Source of the DNA: Gemmatimonadota bacterium
GTDB lineage: Bacteria; Latescibacterota; UBA2968; UBA8231
Length of the DNA stretch: 64,000 nucleotides
Direction of reading: 5' to 3'
NCBI GenBank assembly: GCA_009841115.1
Contig: VXML01000029.1
Coordinates: forward strand, 1-64,000
Part shown: positions 43,497 through 52,746 of the stretch, one piece after another
How positions within the stretch are numbered: the first letter of the stretch is position 1
Layout: each line of letters begins with the position of its first letter
Translations under genes and position numbers: made by a program
The notes under the pieces: generated by a model
The model's input: the letters and a program-made list of their open reading frames with translations, nothing else
What the model was told of the DNA's origin: nothing
Databases searched by the model: none

Positions 43497-43572
43497 TAAA
43501 TTTACAACATATTATTTTATATATACTTATGAATTATTTAATGTCCAGATGTAACCAAATTGAAACAAACCC

Positions 43573-43600
43573 TTGACGCGCCATCGCGCCGTATTATATT
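43573..43600 (+). promoter_or_regulatory. parA promoter
   Basis: TTGACG at 43573-43578 and TATATT at 43595-43600 are separated by 16 bases. Upstream DNA (43490-43570) is strongly AT-rich. Start of transcription is predicted near 43607. Confidence 0.68.
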
Positions 43601-43604
43601 GAAT

Positions 43605-43763
43605 TAGAGGCGGTGATTAGGGTCTTCTGTACAACTCCCCTAAATGCGCTCCCTTTGCTATGGGAGCAGTCAGTTGGCCCTCTTAATTTGTTGCTCACTA
43701 AATAGCACGGAGTCGCGCTTAGGTGCGATCCGATTAGCTGATTGAGCCTTTTTGTAGGCTTTG
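43605..43763 (+). promoter_or_regulatory. Structured leader upstream of parA
   Basis: About 155 bases between the promoter and parA hold no convincing frame but several hairpins: TTAGGG/CCCTAA (43617-43622 with 43638-43643), GCTCCC/GGGAGC (43648-43653 with 43662-43667), TCGCGC/GTGCGA (43713-43718 with 43723-43728) and AGCCT/AGGCT (43745-43749 with 43756-43760). The last one covers the AGG that lies just before the ATG at 43764. I cannot match it to a known riboswitch or 6S RNA. Confidence 0.5.
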
Positions 43764-44558
43764 ATGGGGCAAAATATCGGTATGGGCAAAATCATCGCTA
43801 TAGCCAATCAAAAAGGCGGGGTGGGCAAAACCACTACGGCTGTCAATCTTGCCGCCTGCTTAGCCCAAGCCGGCTATCGAACTCTACTCATCGACTTAGA
43901 CCCACAGGCCAATGCCACTAGTAGTTGCGATGCCGAGTTCGGCAGCGACTATGCCTCGACCTACGAGGTCTTGATAGGCGAACTCAGCGCCTCCTCGGCG
44001 ACCTTTCCCACCTATATAAAGGACCTCTTCGTAGTGCCCGGGCACGTCCGCCTCGCAGGTGCCGAAGTGGAGATGGCCGCTATGGTCGGGCGCGACAAGC
44101 GGCTGGCCGAAGCTCTGGATCCGATAAAACGACAGTACGAATTTATACTTATTGATTGTCCGCCTTCCCTAGGCTTGCTGACCATCAACGCGCTGAGCGC
44201 GGCCAATTCCGTGCTCATTCCAGTGCAGTGTGAATACTATGCCTTAGAAGGCGTCAGCAAACTCAACGATACCATCCGCGTGGTGCGGCGCTACCTCAAT
44301 CCCAATCTCGAAATCGAGGGCTTCTTACTTACTCTATACGACAATCGCTTGCAGCTTTGTCGCCACGTGGCCCAAGAAGTACGCAACCACTTCGGCGACA
44401 AGGTCTATCAGACGATCATCAGCCGCAACATTAGCTTGGCCGAGGCCCCAGGTTTTAGCCAGCCCATCGCGCTCTACGACCCAGAATCGAGAGGCTCCAG
44501 CAACTACAACAGCTTAGTTTCCGAAATCTGTGCCCATAGGCCCTCTGTCTTGGCCTAA
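43764..44558 (+). CDS. parA: ParA/Soj-family ATPase
   Basis: The 264-residue ATPase has the deviant Walker A KGGVGKTT at 17-24, [13 protein letters not shown], the Walker [19 protein letters not shown], and [16 protein letters not shown]. It matches chromosomal Soj/ParA in length. No parB or parS site is seen next to it; the following gene is a sigma-54 activator. ATG 43764 has an AGG 5 bases upstream; ATG 43782 would give the more usual [13 protein letters not shown] start, so the first six residues are uncertain. Roles in chromosome segregation or protein positioning are both possible. Confidence 0.88.
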   Translation: MGQNIGMGKIIAIANQKGGVGKTTTAVNLAACLAQAGYRTLLIDLDPQANATSSCDAEFGSDYASTYEVLIGELSASSATFPTYIKDLFVVPGHVRLAGAEVEMAAMVGRDKRLAEALDPIKRQYEFILIDCPPSLGLLTINALSAANSVLIPVQCEYYALEGVSKLNDTIRVVRRYLNPNLEIEGFLLTLYDNRLQLCRHVAQEVRNHFGDKVYQTIISRNISLAEAPGFSQPIALYDPESRGSSNYNSLVSEICAHRPSVLA

Positions 44559-44589
44559 TCCCCTATCTACATTTCTACATTGTTTTTTC

Positions 44590-44617
44590 TTGACAATCGT
44601 TTGCTCCAGCATATTAT
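44590..44617 (+). promoter_or_regulatory. Promoter of the sigma-54 activator gene
   Basis: TTGACA at 44590-44595 and TATTAT at 44612-44617 are 16 bases apart. It resembles the parA promoter 1 kb upstream. Because transcription would start near 44624, frames opening at 44580 cannot be the true start. Confidence 0.68.
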
Positions 44618-44660
44618 ATTCATTTCTGCATTAAATATCCAAAAGGAAGGAAGGTTGTCT

Positions 44661-45689
44661 GTGTATTCTTGTACGTCTGCGAACTCGGACGCGGCTACGC
44701 GAGTGGGTGCGTCCTCCCCCCGCTGTGCTGACCATCCCGAATTTATCACCCAAAACGCCCAAGTCCGCCGCCTGCTAGCCCAAGCCGACCGAGTCGCTGA
44801 GTCCCCAGCGACCGTGCTCCTCACCGGAGAAAGCGGCACGGGCAAAGAAGTGTTGGCGAGACGTTTGCACGGGTGCAGTCCAAGGCGCAGAGCCTCGTTT
44901 GTGCGGCTCAACTGCGCCTCGCTGCCCGAAGGCGTATTGGAGAGTGAGCTGTTCGGGCACGAGAAAGGAGCCTTTACTGGTGCGGTCCGCCAACACTTAG
45001 GCCGCTTTGAACTAGCCAATCGCGGGACCTTGTTTCTCGACGAGATTGGCGCAGCAGATATGCGCGTGCAACTGCGCCTGTTGCGCGTCCTACAAGAACG
45101 CGAGTTCGAGCGAGTCGGAGGCGCGGAGACCTTGCGGGTAGATGTGCGGGTCATCGCCGCCACCAACGTCGATTTGCGGGAAGAGGTCCGCAAAGGAACC
45201 TTCCGCGAAGATCTCTTCTATCGGCTCAACGTCGTCCCACTCAAGCTGCCGCCGCTGCGCCAGCGCAAGGGAGACATTCCCCTACTAATTGAGCACTTTA
45301 TCCGCCGATTGGCGGCGCAAAACAGGTGCAAAATTCGCGGGCTTGACGCCGCAGCCTTAAACCACTTCTTGGCCTATCCATGGCCGGGCAATGTGCGGCA
45401 GTTGGAAAACGCGCTCGAGCGCATGGTCATCCTCGCAAGCGACAGCTTATTGCGGGAAGAAGACGTGCCCGAAGAGATCGTCCACTGGCAGGACGAAGAA
45501 GAGCCCGATCTAAGTCAGCGCGATTTTAAGGAAGCGCGGAACTCGTTTGAGCGGCACTTCCTCTGCGAGGCTCTGCACCGACACCGCGGGGTAATTTCGC
45601 AAGTAGCCGAAGACGTGGGCCTGTCGCGCAAGAGCCTGTACGCAAAGCTAGAACATCTCGACATCGACTACCAACACTACCGCACCTAA
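44661..45689 (+). CDS. Sigma-54-dependent activator without a sensor domain
   Basis: The 342-residue protein is an AAA+ enhancer-binding protein: Walker A GESGTGKE at about 56-63, GAFTGA loop at 103-108 (contacts sigma-54), Walker B GTLFLDEIG, sensor RVIAATNVDLREEV, and R-finger FREDLFYRLN. A Fis-type helix-turn-helix ends it (GVISQVAEDVGLSRKSLYAKL). Only about 30 residues precede the AAA+ domain, so there is no receiver, PAS or GAF. The start is probably GTG 44661, 6 bases after the AAGGAAGG tract; TTG 44655 is an alternative. Activity may be controlled by expression or by a partner protein. Confidence 0.87.
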   Translation: MYSCTSANSDAATRVGASSPRCADHPEFITQNAQVRRLLAQADRVAESPATVLLTGESGTGKEVLARRLHGCSPRRRASFVRLNCASLPEGVLESELFGHEKGAFTGAVRQHLGRFELANRGTLFLDEIGAADMRVQLRLLRVLQEREFERVGGAETLRVDVRVIAATNVDLREEVRKGTFREDLFYRLNVVPLKLPPLRQRKGDIPLLIEHFIRRLAAQNRCKIRGLDAAALNHFLAYPWPGNVRQLENALERMVILASDSLLREEDVPEEIVHWQDEEEPDLSQRDFKEARNSFERHFLCEALHRHRGVISQVAEDVGLSRKSLYAKLEHLDIDYQHYRT

Positions 45690-45690
45690 C

Positions 45691-46749
45691 TCATAAGCGT
45701 GTAGCGAACGCATGGTGGAATTTCGCCATCTGGCCTTCGAGGTAGGCCCGGTGCTCGCCATCGGCCGGCTCGCGCGCGAGGGCTTGGCGCATAATGGCCA
45801 CTGCGTGAGCATGCCGCCCCAACAGGTGCAGCAATTCCGCATAGGTGTCCAAATAGACAGGGCTTTCCGCGTCGAGCTTGACCGCGCGCATCGACAGATT
45901 TAGGGCATAGCTAAGGCGCAGGCCCTCTTCTGCATAGGTCCAAGCCAAGTTGTTGAGGATTAGGGGATCGTCTGGAGCACCGATCAAGGCACGCTCGTAG
46001 TATTCAATAGCGCGGTCGGGCCGCTCGCGCTCGTAGTAGATGCGGGCGATGTCAACTGCACTAACGACCCCGGCCGTCAGCGCTTGATCAAAAGTGCGAG
46101 CGGCCCGTTCCGCAAGCCCTTGGCGGAGTTGGCAATCTCCCAAGGTGAGGACGAGTTGTCGGTCATCGGGTTGAATGCGCACGGCCTCGACAAGCGCGCC
46201 TTCGGCCTCGACGAATCGCCCCTCGGCAATCAAAAGGCGACCGAGTTCAATGTGGGCGAAGAGGTGGTGCTCGTCGAGTCGGGTGGCTTGGCGCAGCGCT
46301 TCTACGGCTGCGTCGGGCCGCTCTTGACGGGCGTGGAGCCAGCCCTCGGTTGCCCACAGCGACGCACTCTCCCCGTGGTCTGCACGCAATTGCGCGAGGA
46401 GTTTTTCGGTTTGGGCGAAGCGCTCCTCTTTTTCGCAAATGTCGCGCAAGGCTCTGTACAAGTCGTCGTTGTCCGGTGCCAAGGCAACGGCTTGGCCAAT
46501 CAGCTCTAGTGCGGCATCCACTTCGTCTAGGCCCAGCCGGGCGAGAGCGGCGATGAGCAGCAAGCGGTCATTGGGCCCGTCTTGGCGAATGGCCCGGCGG
46601 GTTTCGGCCAAGGCTTGGTCGTAGAGGCCGTCGCGCAAATAGGCGTGCGCTAGCTGGGCGTGCCCGGCTCGATAGGCCCCGCATTGCGGGTTACTGATGA
46701 CGAACGCGCCGAGCAGGGCACAGCAGATGGCCTGTCTAGCAAGGCGCAT
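45691..46749 (-). CDS. TPR-repeat protein, exported
   Basis: The 352-residue protein has an N-terminal hydrophobic segment (about 7-20, AICCALLGAFVIS) and then about eight tetratricopeptide repeats, for example AHAYLRDGLYDQALAETRRA, HLFAHIELGRLLIAEGRF and IARIYYERERPDRAIEYYER. It is probably periplasmic or lipid-anchored (Cys23) and a scaffold. It directly follows rodA, so a role in cell-wall elongation complexes is likely but inferred. Its end is one base from the convergent activator gene. Confidence 0.78.
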   Translation of the reverse strand: MRLARQAICCALLGAFVISNPQCGAYRAGHAQLAHAYLRDGLYDQALAETRRAIRQDGPNDRLLLIAALARLGLDEVDAALELIGQAVALAPDNDDLYRALRDICEKEERFAQTEKLLAQLRADHGESASLWATEGWLHARQERPDAAVEALRQATRLDEHHLFAHIELGRLLIAEGRFVEAEGALVEAVRIQPDDRQLVLTLGDCQLRQGLAERAARTFDQALTAGVVSAVDIARIYYERERPDRAIEYYERALIGAPDDPLILNNLAWTYAEEGLRLSYALNLSMRAVKLDAESPVYLDTYAELLHLLGRHAHAVAIMRQALAREPADGEHRAYLEGQMAKFHHAFATRL

Positions 46750-47988
46750 TCAGAACTCGTGGCGGTAGGTGCCGATGTGGAGGAGTAAACCGATGGCGAG
46801 GAGGTTGGACAGCAGCGAAGAGCCTCCCGAACTGAGAAAGGGCAGCGGCAGACCGGTGATAGGCATGACGCCGATGGTCATGCCAACGTTGATAAACACG
46901 TGAAAGGTCAACATCGCAGCCAAGCCGAGAGCTGTTAGGCCGTAAAAGGCATTATTGGCCATGGAGGCGATGTGCAGCGCCCGATAGATAAGAAGAAAGA
47001 ACAGGCCCAGCACTATCAGGGCCATGACAAACCCCCCCTCCTCCGCAATCACCGAAAAAATAAAATCGGTATGAGCCGCCGGCAGGAACTGGTTCTTAGT
47101 CTGCGTGCCTTCTAGCAGGCCCTTACCCGTCAGCCCTCCAGAGCCAATGGCGATCTTGGATTGGATGATGTTCCACCCAGATCCAAGTGGATCGCTCTCC
47201 GGGTTGAAGAAGGTCATAATGCGGGCCTTCTGGTATGGGTGCAGAAAGTTCTCCAAAAAGTACACCGTGAGCAAACCCGCCGAGGTATTGACGACGGCCA
47301 TGGAAATGGTCAACCAGAGCTGGCGCATAAAATGGTGAATCAAGAAGGTGCTGCCGACGACAAAAACAGCGAAGACATAGGGAGTATTCTGTTGCCACAG
47401 TGGATCTAAGGAGCAGAAGACGCTGATGAGCGGAGAGATGACGAGGAAGATGAAAAACTTGCGCATCCCCGCCCAATAAAGCATGGGGAAAAACGGCGCG
47501 CCAAAAGAAATCGCGGTTCCCAAGTCGGGCTGGCGCACAATCAAGGCGATCGGCACCAATACGAGAAACAAGGCCCCGAGAAAGCTGTTGAAGGAGTTGA
47601 TGTGTTCGGTGTTGCGATCACTCAGGTAGCGGGCTAGCGCTATGATGGTCGCGATCTTGGCCAGTTCTGAAGGCTGCAACATTACCGGTCCCAAGCGCAA
47701 CCAACGAGTAGCGTCGCCCGTGCCCCACATCAACACCGCAACTAGGCTCACAATGCTGAACAGGTATAGCAGATACGCCACGCTGTAAATAACCTTTTCC
47801 GGGATATAGACGACGGCTATAGCTACGGCAAAGGCCAAAATCGCGAATTGGAGCTGCTTAATCCAAGCGTTCTGCACCGAGATAGAATCGTTGTGATACG
47901 TAGCACTGTAGATCGCGATGATACCGATCAGTACGGTCGCCAAAGTCGCAATCAGGAGCGGAACATCGAGTCTGCGGAGCAAGCGCAT
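46750..47988 (-). CDS. rodA: Rod-shape SEDS glycan polymerase RodA
   Basis: RodA polymerises lipid II into glycan strands with PBP2. The 412-residue protein has about ten helices and the SEDS features ATRWLRLGPVMLQPSELAKI, QPDLGTAI with the essential Asp, LPAAHTDFIFSVIAEEGGF, and the C-terminal MPITGLPLPFLSSGGSSLL. It is 3 bases downstream of mrdA. An inserted hydrophobic stretch near residues 190-240 is a little longer than in E. coli. Confidence 0.95.
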   Translation of the reverse strand: MRLLRRLDVPLLIATLATVLIGIIAIYSATYHNDSISVQNAWIKQLQFAILAFAVAIAVVYIPEKVIYSVAYLLYLFSIVSLVAVLMWGTGDATRWLRLGPVMLQPSELAKIATIIALARYLSDRNTEHINSFNSFLGALFLVLVPIALIVRQPDLGTAISFGAPFFPMLYWAGMRKFFIFLVISPLISVFCSLDPLWQQNTPYVFAVFVVGSTFLIHHFMRQLWLTISMAVVNTSAGLLTVYFLENFLHPYQKARIMTFFNPESDPLGSGWNIIQSKIAIGSGGLTGKGLLEGTQTKNQFLPAAHTDFIFSVIAEEGGFVMALIVLGLFFLLIYRALHIASMANNAFYGLTALGLAAMLTFHVFINVGMTIGVMPITGLPLPFLSSGGSSLLSNLLAIGLLLHIGTYRHEF

Positions 47989-47991
47989 GAG

Positions 47992-49770
47992 TTAAAGCAT
48001 TCCTTGGTCAGCCAAAAGCGTGTCCACCTCGGTCACTTCTGGCTCAATAATGCCTTCTTGAATGCAAAAGGCTTTGACGACCTCGCGCACAACCGGACCG
48101 ACTCGCGCCCCGCCACTGCCACCCCCTTCGACCACGGCCGCGATGGCAATGGCGGGCTTCTCGTACGGAGCAAAGGCCACCATCCAAGCATCATCGTCTC
48201 GACTAGGCACTTGCGCAGTACCTGTCTTGGCCGCAATCGCGACGCCGTCAACCCGCGCTTGGCGGCCGGTGCCAGTATCGCTGGCCACCACCCGGCGCAT
48301 AGCCTTTCTCACAATGCTGAGGGTCCGCGACGAAATGCCGTCAATGCGTTGGCTGCGAGGGGGATCGCCGCTGACGTATGGCGTGACCAAATAACCGCCG
48401 TTGGCAATGGCGGCCACATAGCGGGCCATCTGCATGGGCGTGACCAATAAAGAACCTTGACCAATGGAGAGGTTGAGCAAGTGGCCAAAGGACCAGCCGC
48501 CGCGCTCCTCGTGGTACTGGCGCGAGGGCAGGAGACCAGCAGCTTCCCCGGGATAGGTGATCCCAGTCGGCTGGCCGAAGCCTAATTTGGCCCCGTACTT
48601 GTGCCACGTTTCAATGCTCATCAACCGAGCCAAATGGTAGAAGTAAACATTACAGGAGACCTCAATAGCCCCTGGCAGGGTCAGACTACCGTGGCCTGTT
48701 CGCTTGTGGCAGCGAAACGTGCTCCTACCCACCCGCAGTGCACCATAGCAAGGCTCAAACAGGCTCCGCGTATCGGTAACGCCCGTTTCGAGTGCGGCTA
48801 TGGCACTGACTATCTTGAACGTCGAGCCAGGTGGATAATGCCCTTGCAAAGCGCGGTTGAGTAGCACAGTCTCGCTCTGCAACACCCGCCGCCGCTCCTT
48901 TTGGGCTTGGAACGACACGAAAATGTTGGGATCAAAGGTCGGCTTGCTGACCCAAGCTAGCACGGCCCCAGTGCGCGGGTCAAGGGCGACCAGCGCACTA
49001 GCAAAACTATCGGGCAGGGCGCGCTCGGCCGCTAGCTGCACTTCCAAGTCAAGGGTCAGGTGCAAAGGGTCGCCGGGCACGGGAAGCCGATCGCGCTCTG
49101 GAAACTCCCGACCCGTGCGTCCGGTCGCATCAATCTCGACGTACATCATGCCGTCGCGGCCGCGCAGGCTGTTTTCGTACACCTTCTCGATCCCGGTCTT
49201 GCCGATAAAATCGCCGAGCACGTAGGCGTTTTCATTGTTCCCTTGGAGATCCTGATCGCGGATGATGCCGATATAGCCGAGCAGATGAGCGGCGGCCGTA
49301 CCATAGGGATAGTAGCGCTGGGTCTCGATTTCAATGTCGAGCAGGGGCCAATCCGCCTTGAGCCGCTCTTCTACGATCGATACCGTGCGAAAATCAACAT
49401 CGCGCTTGAGGCGGATGGTGCGGTATTTGCGACTGTATTCGCCGTCTAGTTCTACATCTCCAATGGCTCTTGTAAACGCTGCGGTGGCTGCCTCAAAGTC
49501 CTTGCGGGTGGTGCGTTCCAACGCGACAGTGTAAAATGGCCGGGTGCGGGCCAATATGCGACCATCGCGGTCGTAGATCAGCCCGCGGGGGGCTTTGACG
49601 CGCCGCTGAGCAATGCGGTTTTCCTCGGACTCGCGAGCGTAGTCGGCCGAGGTGACGACTTGCAAATAGAACAGACGCAGAAGCAAAATCGCGAACAGCA
49701 AGATGACGGGCGCGAGGAGGAATTTGAGGGACAGGCGCTCATCTTGTGGCAGTGGATGTTGCATAATCAA
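47992..49770 (-). CDS. mrdA: Penicillin-binding protein 2 (elongasome transpeptidase)
   Basis: PBP2 crosslinks peptidoglycan in rod elongation. The 592-residue protein has a cytoplasmic tail, a membrane helix (about 17-36, PVILLFAILLLRLFYLQVV), the pedestal domain (RGLIYDRDGRILA), and the transpeptidase domain with the SxxK nucleophile in YPPGSTFKIVSA, the SxN in VSCNVYFYH and KTGT in AAKTGTAQVPS. The first base of its ATG region overlaps the mreD stop. Confidence 0.95.
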   Translation of the reverse strand: MIMQHPLPQDERLSLKFLLAPVILLFAILLLRLFYLQVVTSADYARESEENRIAQRRVKAPRGLIYDRDGRILARTRPFYTVALERTTRKDFEAATAAFTRAIGDVELDGEYSRKYRTIRLKRDVDFRTVSIVEERLKADWPLLDIEIETQRYYPYGTAAAHLLGYIGIIRDQDLQGNNENAYVLGDFIGKTGIEKVYENSLRGRDGMMYVEIDATGRTGREFPERDRLPVPGDPLHLTLDLEVQLAAERALPDSFASALVALDPRTGAVLAWVSKPTFDPNIFVSFQAQKERRRVLQSETVLLNRALQGHYPPGSTFKIVSAIAALETGVTDTRSLFEPCYGALRVGRSTFRCHKRTGHGSLTLPGAIEVSCNVYFYHLARLMSIETWHKYGAKLGFGQPTGITYPGEAAGLLPSRQYHEERGGWSFGHLLNLSIGQGSLLVTPMQMARYVAAIANGGYLVTPYVSGDPPRSQRIDGISSRTLSIVRKAMRRVVASDTGTGRQARVDGVAIAAKTGTAQVPSRDDDAWMVAFAPYEKPAIAIAAVVEGGGSGGARVGPVVREVVKAFCIQEGIIEPEVTEVDTLLADQGML

Positions 49771-50234
49771 GCGGGAAAGAGATAGCGTTTGATGAGTAAG
49801 CCGGTCAAGAAAACCGCACTTATCAGGCCCGTGTACACAGCGCGGCCCAAGATATTGACCACCTCAAAGGGCACATCAGCGCCGGTACACACATAATAGA
49901 TAAGATCATGGAGGATCACAGCACCGAAAATCAGCGCGGCCTGCACTTGAATGCTATCGGAGACCATGTGAGTATGACTGTAGCCAAAGCCTGCGCCGAT
50001 GAGCGACTTGGCGAGCGCATTGACCCCGAGGTAGGCGGGCATATAGAGGTCTTGGAAGATACCAAGCCCAAGTCCCATATAGGCCCCAACCACTGGCCCG
50101 CTGCGCAGCGCGACTAAACTCAACGCCACAATCAATAGATCGGGTTTGATCGACCCTACCTTGATAGAATCAACCCAAGTAGTTTGCAGAATGAAGGCCA
50201 GTGCTAACAAGAGAATATGGCGGACCGCACTCAT
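49767..50234 (-). CDS. mreD: Rod-shape protein MreD
   Basis: The 155-residue protein has about five hydrophobic helices, starting ILLLALAFILQTTWVDSIKVG, with KPDLLIVALSLVALRSGP and GLGIFQDLYMPAYLGVNALAKSL split across two helices; FQDL is the MreD signature. ATG 50234 starts one base after the upstream stop; the arginine-rich frame to 50357 lies inside the LysM gene. mreB and mreC are not in the window, so the usual mreBCD order is broken here. Confidence 0.9.
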   Translation of the reverse strand: MSAVRHILLLALAFILQTTWVDSIKVGSIKPDLLIVALSLVALRSGPVVGAYMGLGLGIFQDLYMPAYLGVNALAKSLIGAGFGYSHTHMVSDSIQVQAALIFGAVILHDLIYYVCTGADVPFEVVNILGRAVYTGLISAVFLTGLLIKRYLFPA

Positions 50235-50235
50235 G

Positions 50236-51963
50236 TCACCTCGGGATTTGCAGGGTCGTACCCGCCAGCAGCGTCTCCGAGAGGCCGATGTTGTTCTGGC
50301 GGGCAATAGCGCTGGGAGCGAGGCCGAATTTGCGGGCGATGCTGTGTAGCGTATCACCCGAGACCACGGTGTACATCTGCGTTTGCTCGTTGGTCACGGT
50401 TAGCTGTTGACCGGGTTTGATCCGTGCGGTTTCAAGACCGTTCCACGCCTGTAAGTCGGCGACGCTGACCGCAAAGCGCCGGGCCAACTCCCACAGCGTA
50501 TCGCCCGACTGCACCGTGTACATTTCGCCGCTTTTTGAGGCCCTCCCTTGCTTAGCCCTCGGAGCGGCCGAGATCGGGATATAGAGAATTTGCCGCGGCC
50601 GGATGAAATTGGGGTTTCTCAGGCTATTGGCCGCGGCAATGACCCGCGTAGAAACGCCAAAGGTCTGGGCGATCCCAGAGATCGTGTCGCCGCGTTGCAC
50701 CTGATATTGATGGACCGCTGCCCCCGGCGAGACCGGCAGGCTAGCGTACTGGTTGAGCAAGATCTGGCCCTTGCCGGGTGGCACTCGCAGAACATAAGGC
50801 GGGCGACTCCCCGGCGGCGTGATGTCTTGGCGCAACTCGGGATTGAGGTCGTGTAACATCTGACGTTCGATGCCCAGCAGTTGGGCTGCCGCTTTCAGAT
50901 CGACATACTGCCAATCTTTGGGCAGTTCAACTGCCTCGTATGCAAAGGGCGGCTCTTCGGCTTGGAGCTTAAAACCAAAAAGTTGTGGATCCTTGGCGAT
51001 AATGGCCGCGGCCATAAAGAGCGGCACGTAGTTTTTCGTTTCGCGGGGCAGATCAAGCTGCCAATAATCGTTGGTGCCGGAGCGGGCGATGGTCCGGCGG
51101 ACTCGCCCTGGCCCGGCGTTGTACGCAGCCAACGCTAAGCGCCAGTCTCCGAACTCGGCGAAAAGGTCCTTTAGATACCGGGCGGCGGCCTCGGTCGCCT
51201 TGATCGGGTCGCGCCGCTCGTCAATCCAGTGGGTGCGCTTGAGGCCCATCATGTGACCGGTGTGCGCCATGAACTGCCACAACCCCACTGCTCGCGACCG
51301 CGAATAGGCCCTTGGATTGAGGCCGCTTTCGATAACCGCTAAATAGAAAAGGTCACTGGGCATCCCTTCGCGCTGGAGAATATCGGTGATCAGCGTGCGA
51401 TAGCGCCCGGCGCGCTGCAACCAAATGGCAAAGGTCTTGCGACCCCGCGTCTGGAAAAAGTGGAGACTGGCAACGACGCGGTCATTGGCGTCGATGGGCA
51501 TGTCGCAGCGGCGACTGAGCCGGTGGATGAGGACCAACGGTTCGGCGTCGGCTGGCAGGGTCTCGATTTTTTCCTTGGATAGCCCTTCGAGCAGAAGGGG
51601 TAAATGGCTGTCGGGGGGAAGGTGCTCCAAGTGCGGCAACAAGCTGAGGTAGGCCTGCTCAATCTCCAAACCGAGGCGCATAGCCTGCGTGGTATCCACG
51701 AGCGCGTCGTGCTCGTCGAGGTCGGCGAGAATGCCGATGGCCGCATCGAGCGACTCTTGCGCCTGTTGAATCTGACCGAGAGCGTGGCTTTCGATAGCGA
51801 ACAGCAAGTGCCAGCGAACAGCGCGTAGGTCGGCCGTATCTGGTGGTGGATCCTCAATAGACACGACAGGGACAGCCCCATCGTCGAAGACCATCGGTCC
51901 AGTGCTTTTGCCACGGGCACAGGCCATGAGCAGCAATGCGATGATACAGCAGCACAAGCGCAT
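50236..51963 (-). CDS. Lytic transglycosylase (MltD-like) with three LysM domains
   Basis: The 575-residue lipoprotein (Cys15 after LLMA) has a helical region to about 200, an SLT domain with catalytic Glu212 (AVIESGLNPRAYSRS) and LAAYNAGPGRVRR, then three LysM repeats near 425-470, 482-526 and 531-575 (YQVQRGDTISGIAQTFGVS and two similar). It cleaves glycan strands in the periplasm. Placed before mreD, mrdA and rodA, it would supply the lytic activity for wall growth. Confidence 0.92.
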   Translation of the reverse strand: MRLCCCIIALLLMACARGKSTGPMVFDDGAVPVVSIEDPPPDTADLRAVRWHLLFAIESHALGQIQQAQESLDAAIGILADLDEHDALVDTTQAMRLGLEIEQAYLSLLPHLEHLPPDSHLPLLLEGLSKEKIETLPADAEPLVLIHRLSRRCDMPIDANDRVVASLHFFQTRGRKTFAIWLQRAGRYRTLITDILQREGMPSDLFYLAVIESGLNPRAYSRSRAVGLWQFMAHTGHMMGLKRTHWIDERRDPIKATEAAARYLKDLFAEFGDWRLALAAYNAGPGRVRRTIARSGTNDYWQLDLPRETKNYVPLFMAAAIIAKDPQLFGFKLQAEEPPFAYEAVELPKDWQYVDLKAAAQLLGIERQMLHDLNPELRQDITPPGSRPPYVLRVPPGKGQILLNQYASLPVSPGAAVHQYQVQRGDTISGIAQTFGVSTRVIAAANSLRNPNFIRPRQILYIPISAAPRAKQGRASKSGEMYTVQSGDTLWELARRFAVSVADLQAWNGLETARIKPGQQLTVTNEQTQMYTVVSGDTLHSIARKFGLAPSAIARQNNIGLSETLLAGTTLQIPR

Positions 51964-51969
51964 GGCGCG

Positions 51970-52746
51970 TTACTCCTCTTGCGAGACGAGGATCTGGGAG
52001 CGGACCTTGAGGGCGTTGGGGTAATACCTCCCGATTCGTTCGGCCGCGGCCTGGGCTTGCGCCTCAGTGCGATAGTTGCCGACTTCGATCTTGTAATAAG
52101 GGCCCTTAAGGGTCACATTGATGTCTTCTCGCTTCAGGCGCTTTTTTGCCTCTTCCGCGAGGTGGATGGCCTTGTCGTGATCGTGCGATAGGAACTGGTC
52201 AATCAGCACTCGCCAGCCAGTGATACTCACCAACTCGGGCGCGGCCGTCGCTGGAGCGGAGTCGGGCACCGCACTCGCCGGAACCTCGACTACATAGGCA
52301 TCGGCATAGTCCGGCCCAAGTGCGGCGACCTGTTCCTTGAGGGCCGCAGCCTCGGCGCGGGTAGCGTATTGGCCAGCTTGCAGCACCGAGTGCGCGTTGC
52401 GGGCCACTAGATAAACCTTCACGCCGAGTGCGCGTTCTAGTTCGGCGCGGCGCTGGCGGGCCATGGCTTCGTTACTCAGGGCCACTAGTTGGAGGCGATA
52501 GACCGAAGTGCTTGCTGCTGGGGCGTTCCCTTGTACGGGAGCCGCCAGCTCCGCTGGGGTTTGGGCCTGATCGCGGTTCTCGCGTTGAACCGGCTCAATT
52601 AGCAAATCTTCGTCGAGGGTGCGCGGATCGAATTCTTCGCGGCTGACGGGCGCGGCATCGCCCGAATCGCTGCGCCAGCGCGGTGCGCTCGCGCAGTGAG
52701 CCGTACCAAGCAGGACCAGTAAGAGGAGAAAAGAGTACATTCTCAT
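51970..52746 (-). CDS. Exported protein with two SPOR domains
   Basis: The 258-residue protein has a signal sequence (SFLLLLVLLGTAHC), with a possible but atypical lipobox. Residues about 85-160 (YRLQLVALSNEAMARQRRAE) and 180-258 (WRVLIDQFLSHDHDKAIH) look like SPOR domains, which bind denuded glycan at growth or division sites. The ATG at 52746 overlaps the mtnA stop by 4 bases; ATG 52740 is an alternative. It is 6 bases before the lytic transglycosylase. Confidence 0.8.
   Translation of the reverse strand: MRMYSFLLLLVLLGTAHCASAPRWRSDSGDAAPVSREEFDPRTLDEDLLIEPVQRENRDQAQTPAELAAPVQGNAPAASTSVYRLQLVALSNEAMARQRRAELERALGVKVYLVARNAHSVLQAGQYATRAEAAALKEQVAALGPDYADAYVVEVPASAVPDSAPATAAPELVSITGWRVLIDQFLSHDHDKAIHLAEEAKKRLKREDINVTLKGPYYKIEVGNYRTEAQAQAAAERIGRYYPNALKVRSQILVSQEE

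Noticed and set aside
43605..43763. 6S RNA, SRP RNA or tRNA in the parA leader
   Set aside because: No long closing stem, GGAA tetraloop with SRP helix, or tRNA cloverleaf with TTC loop can be drawn.
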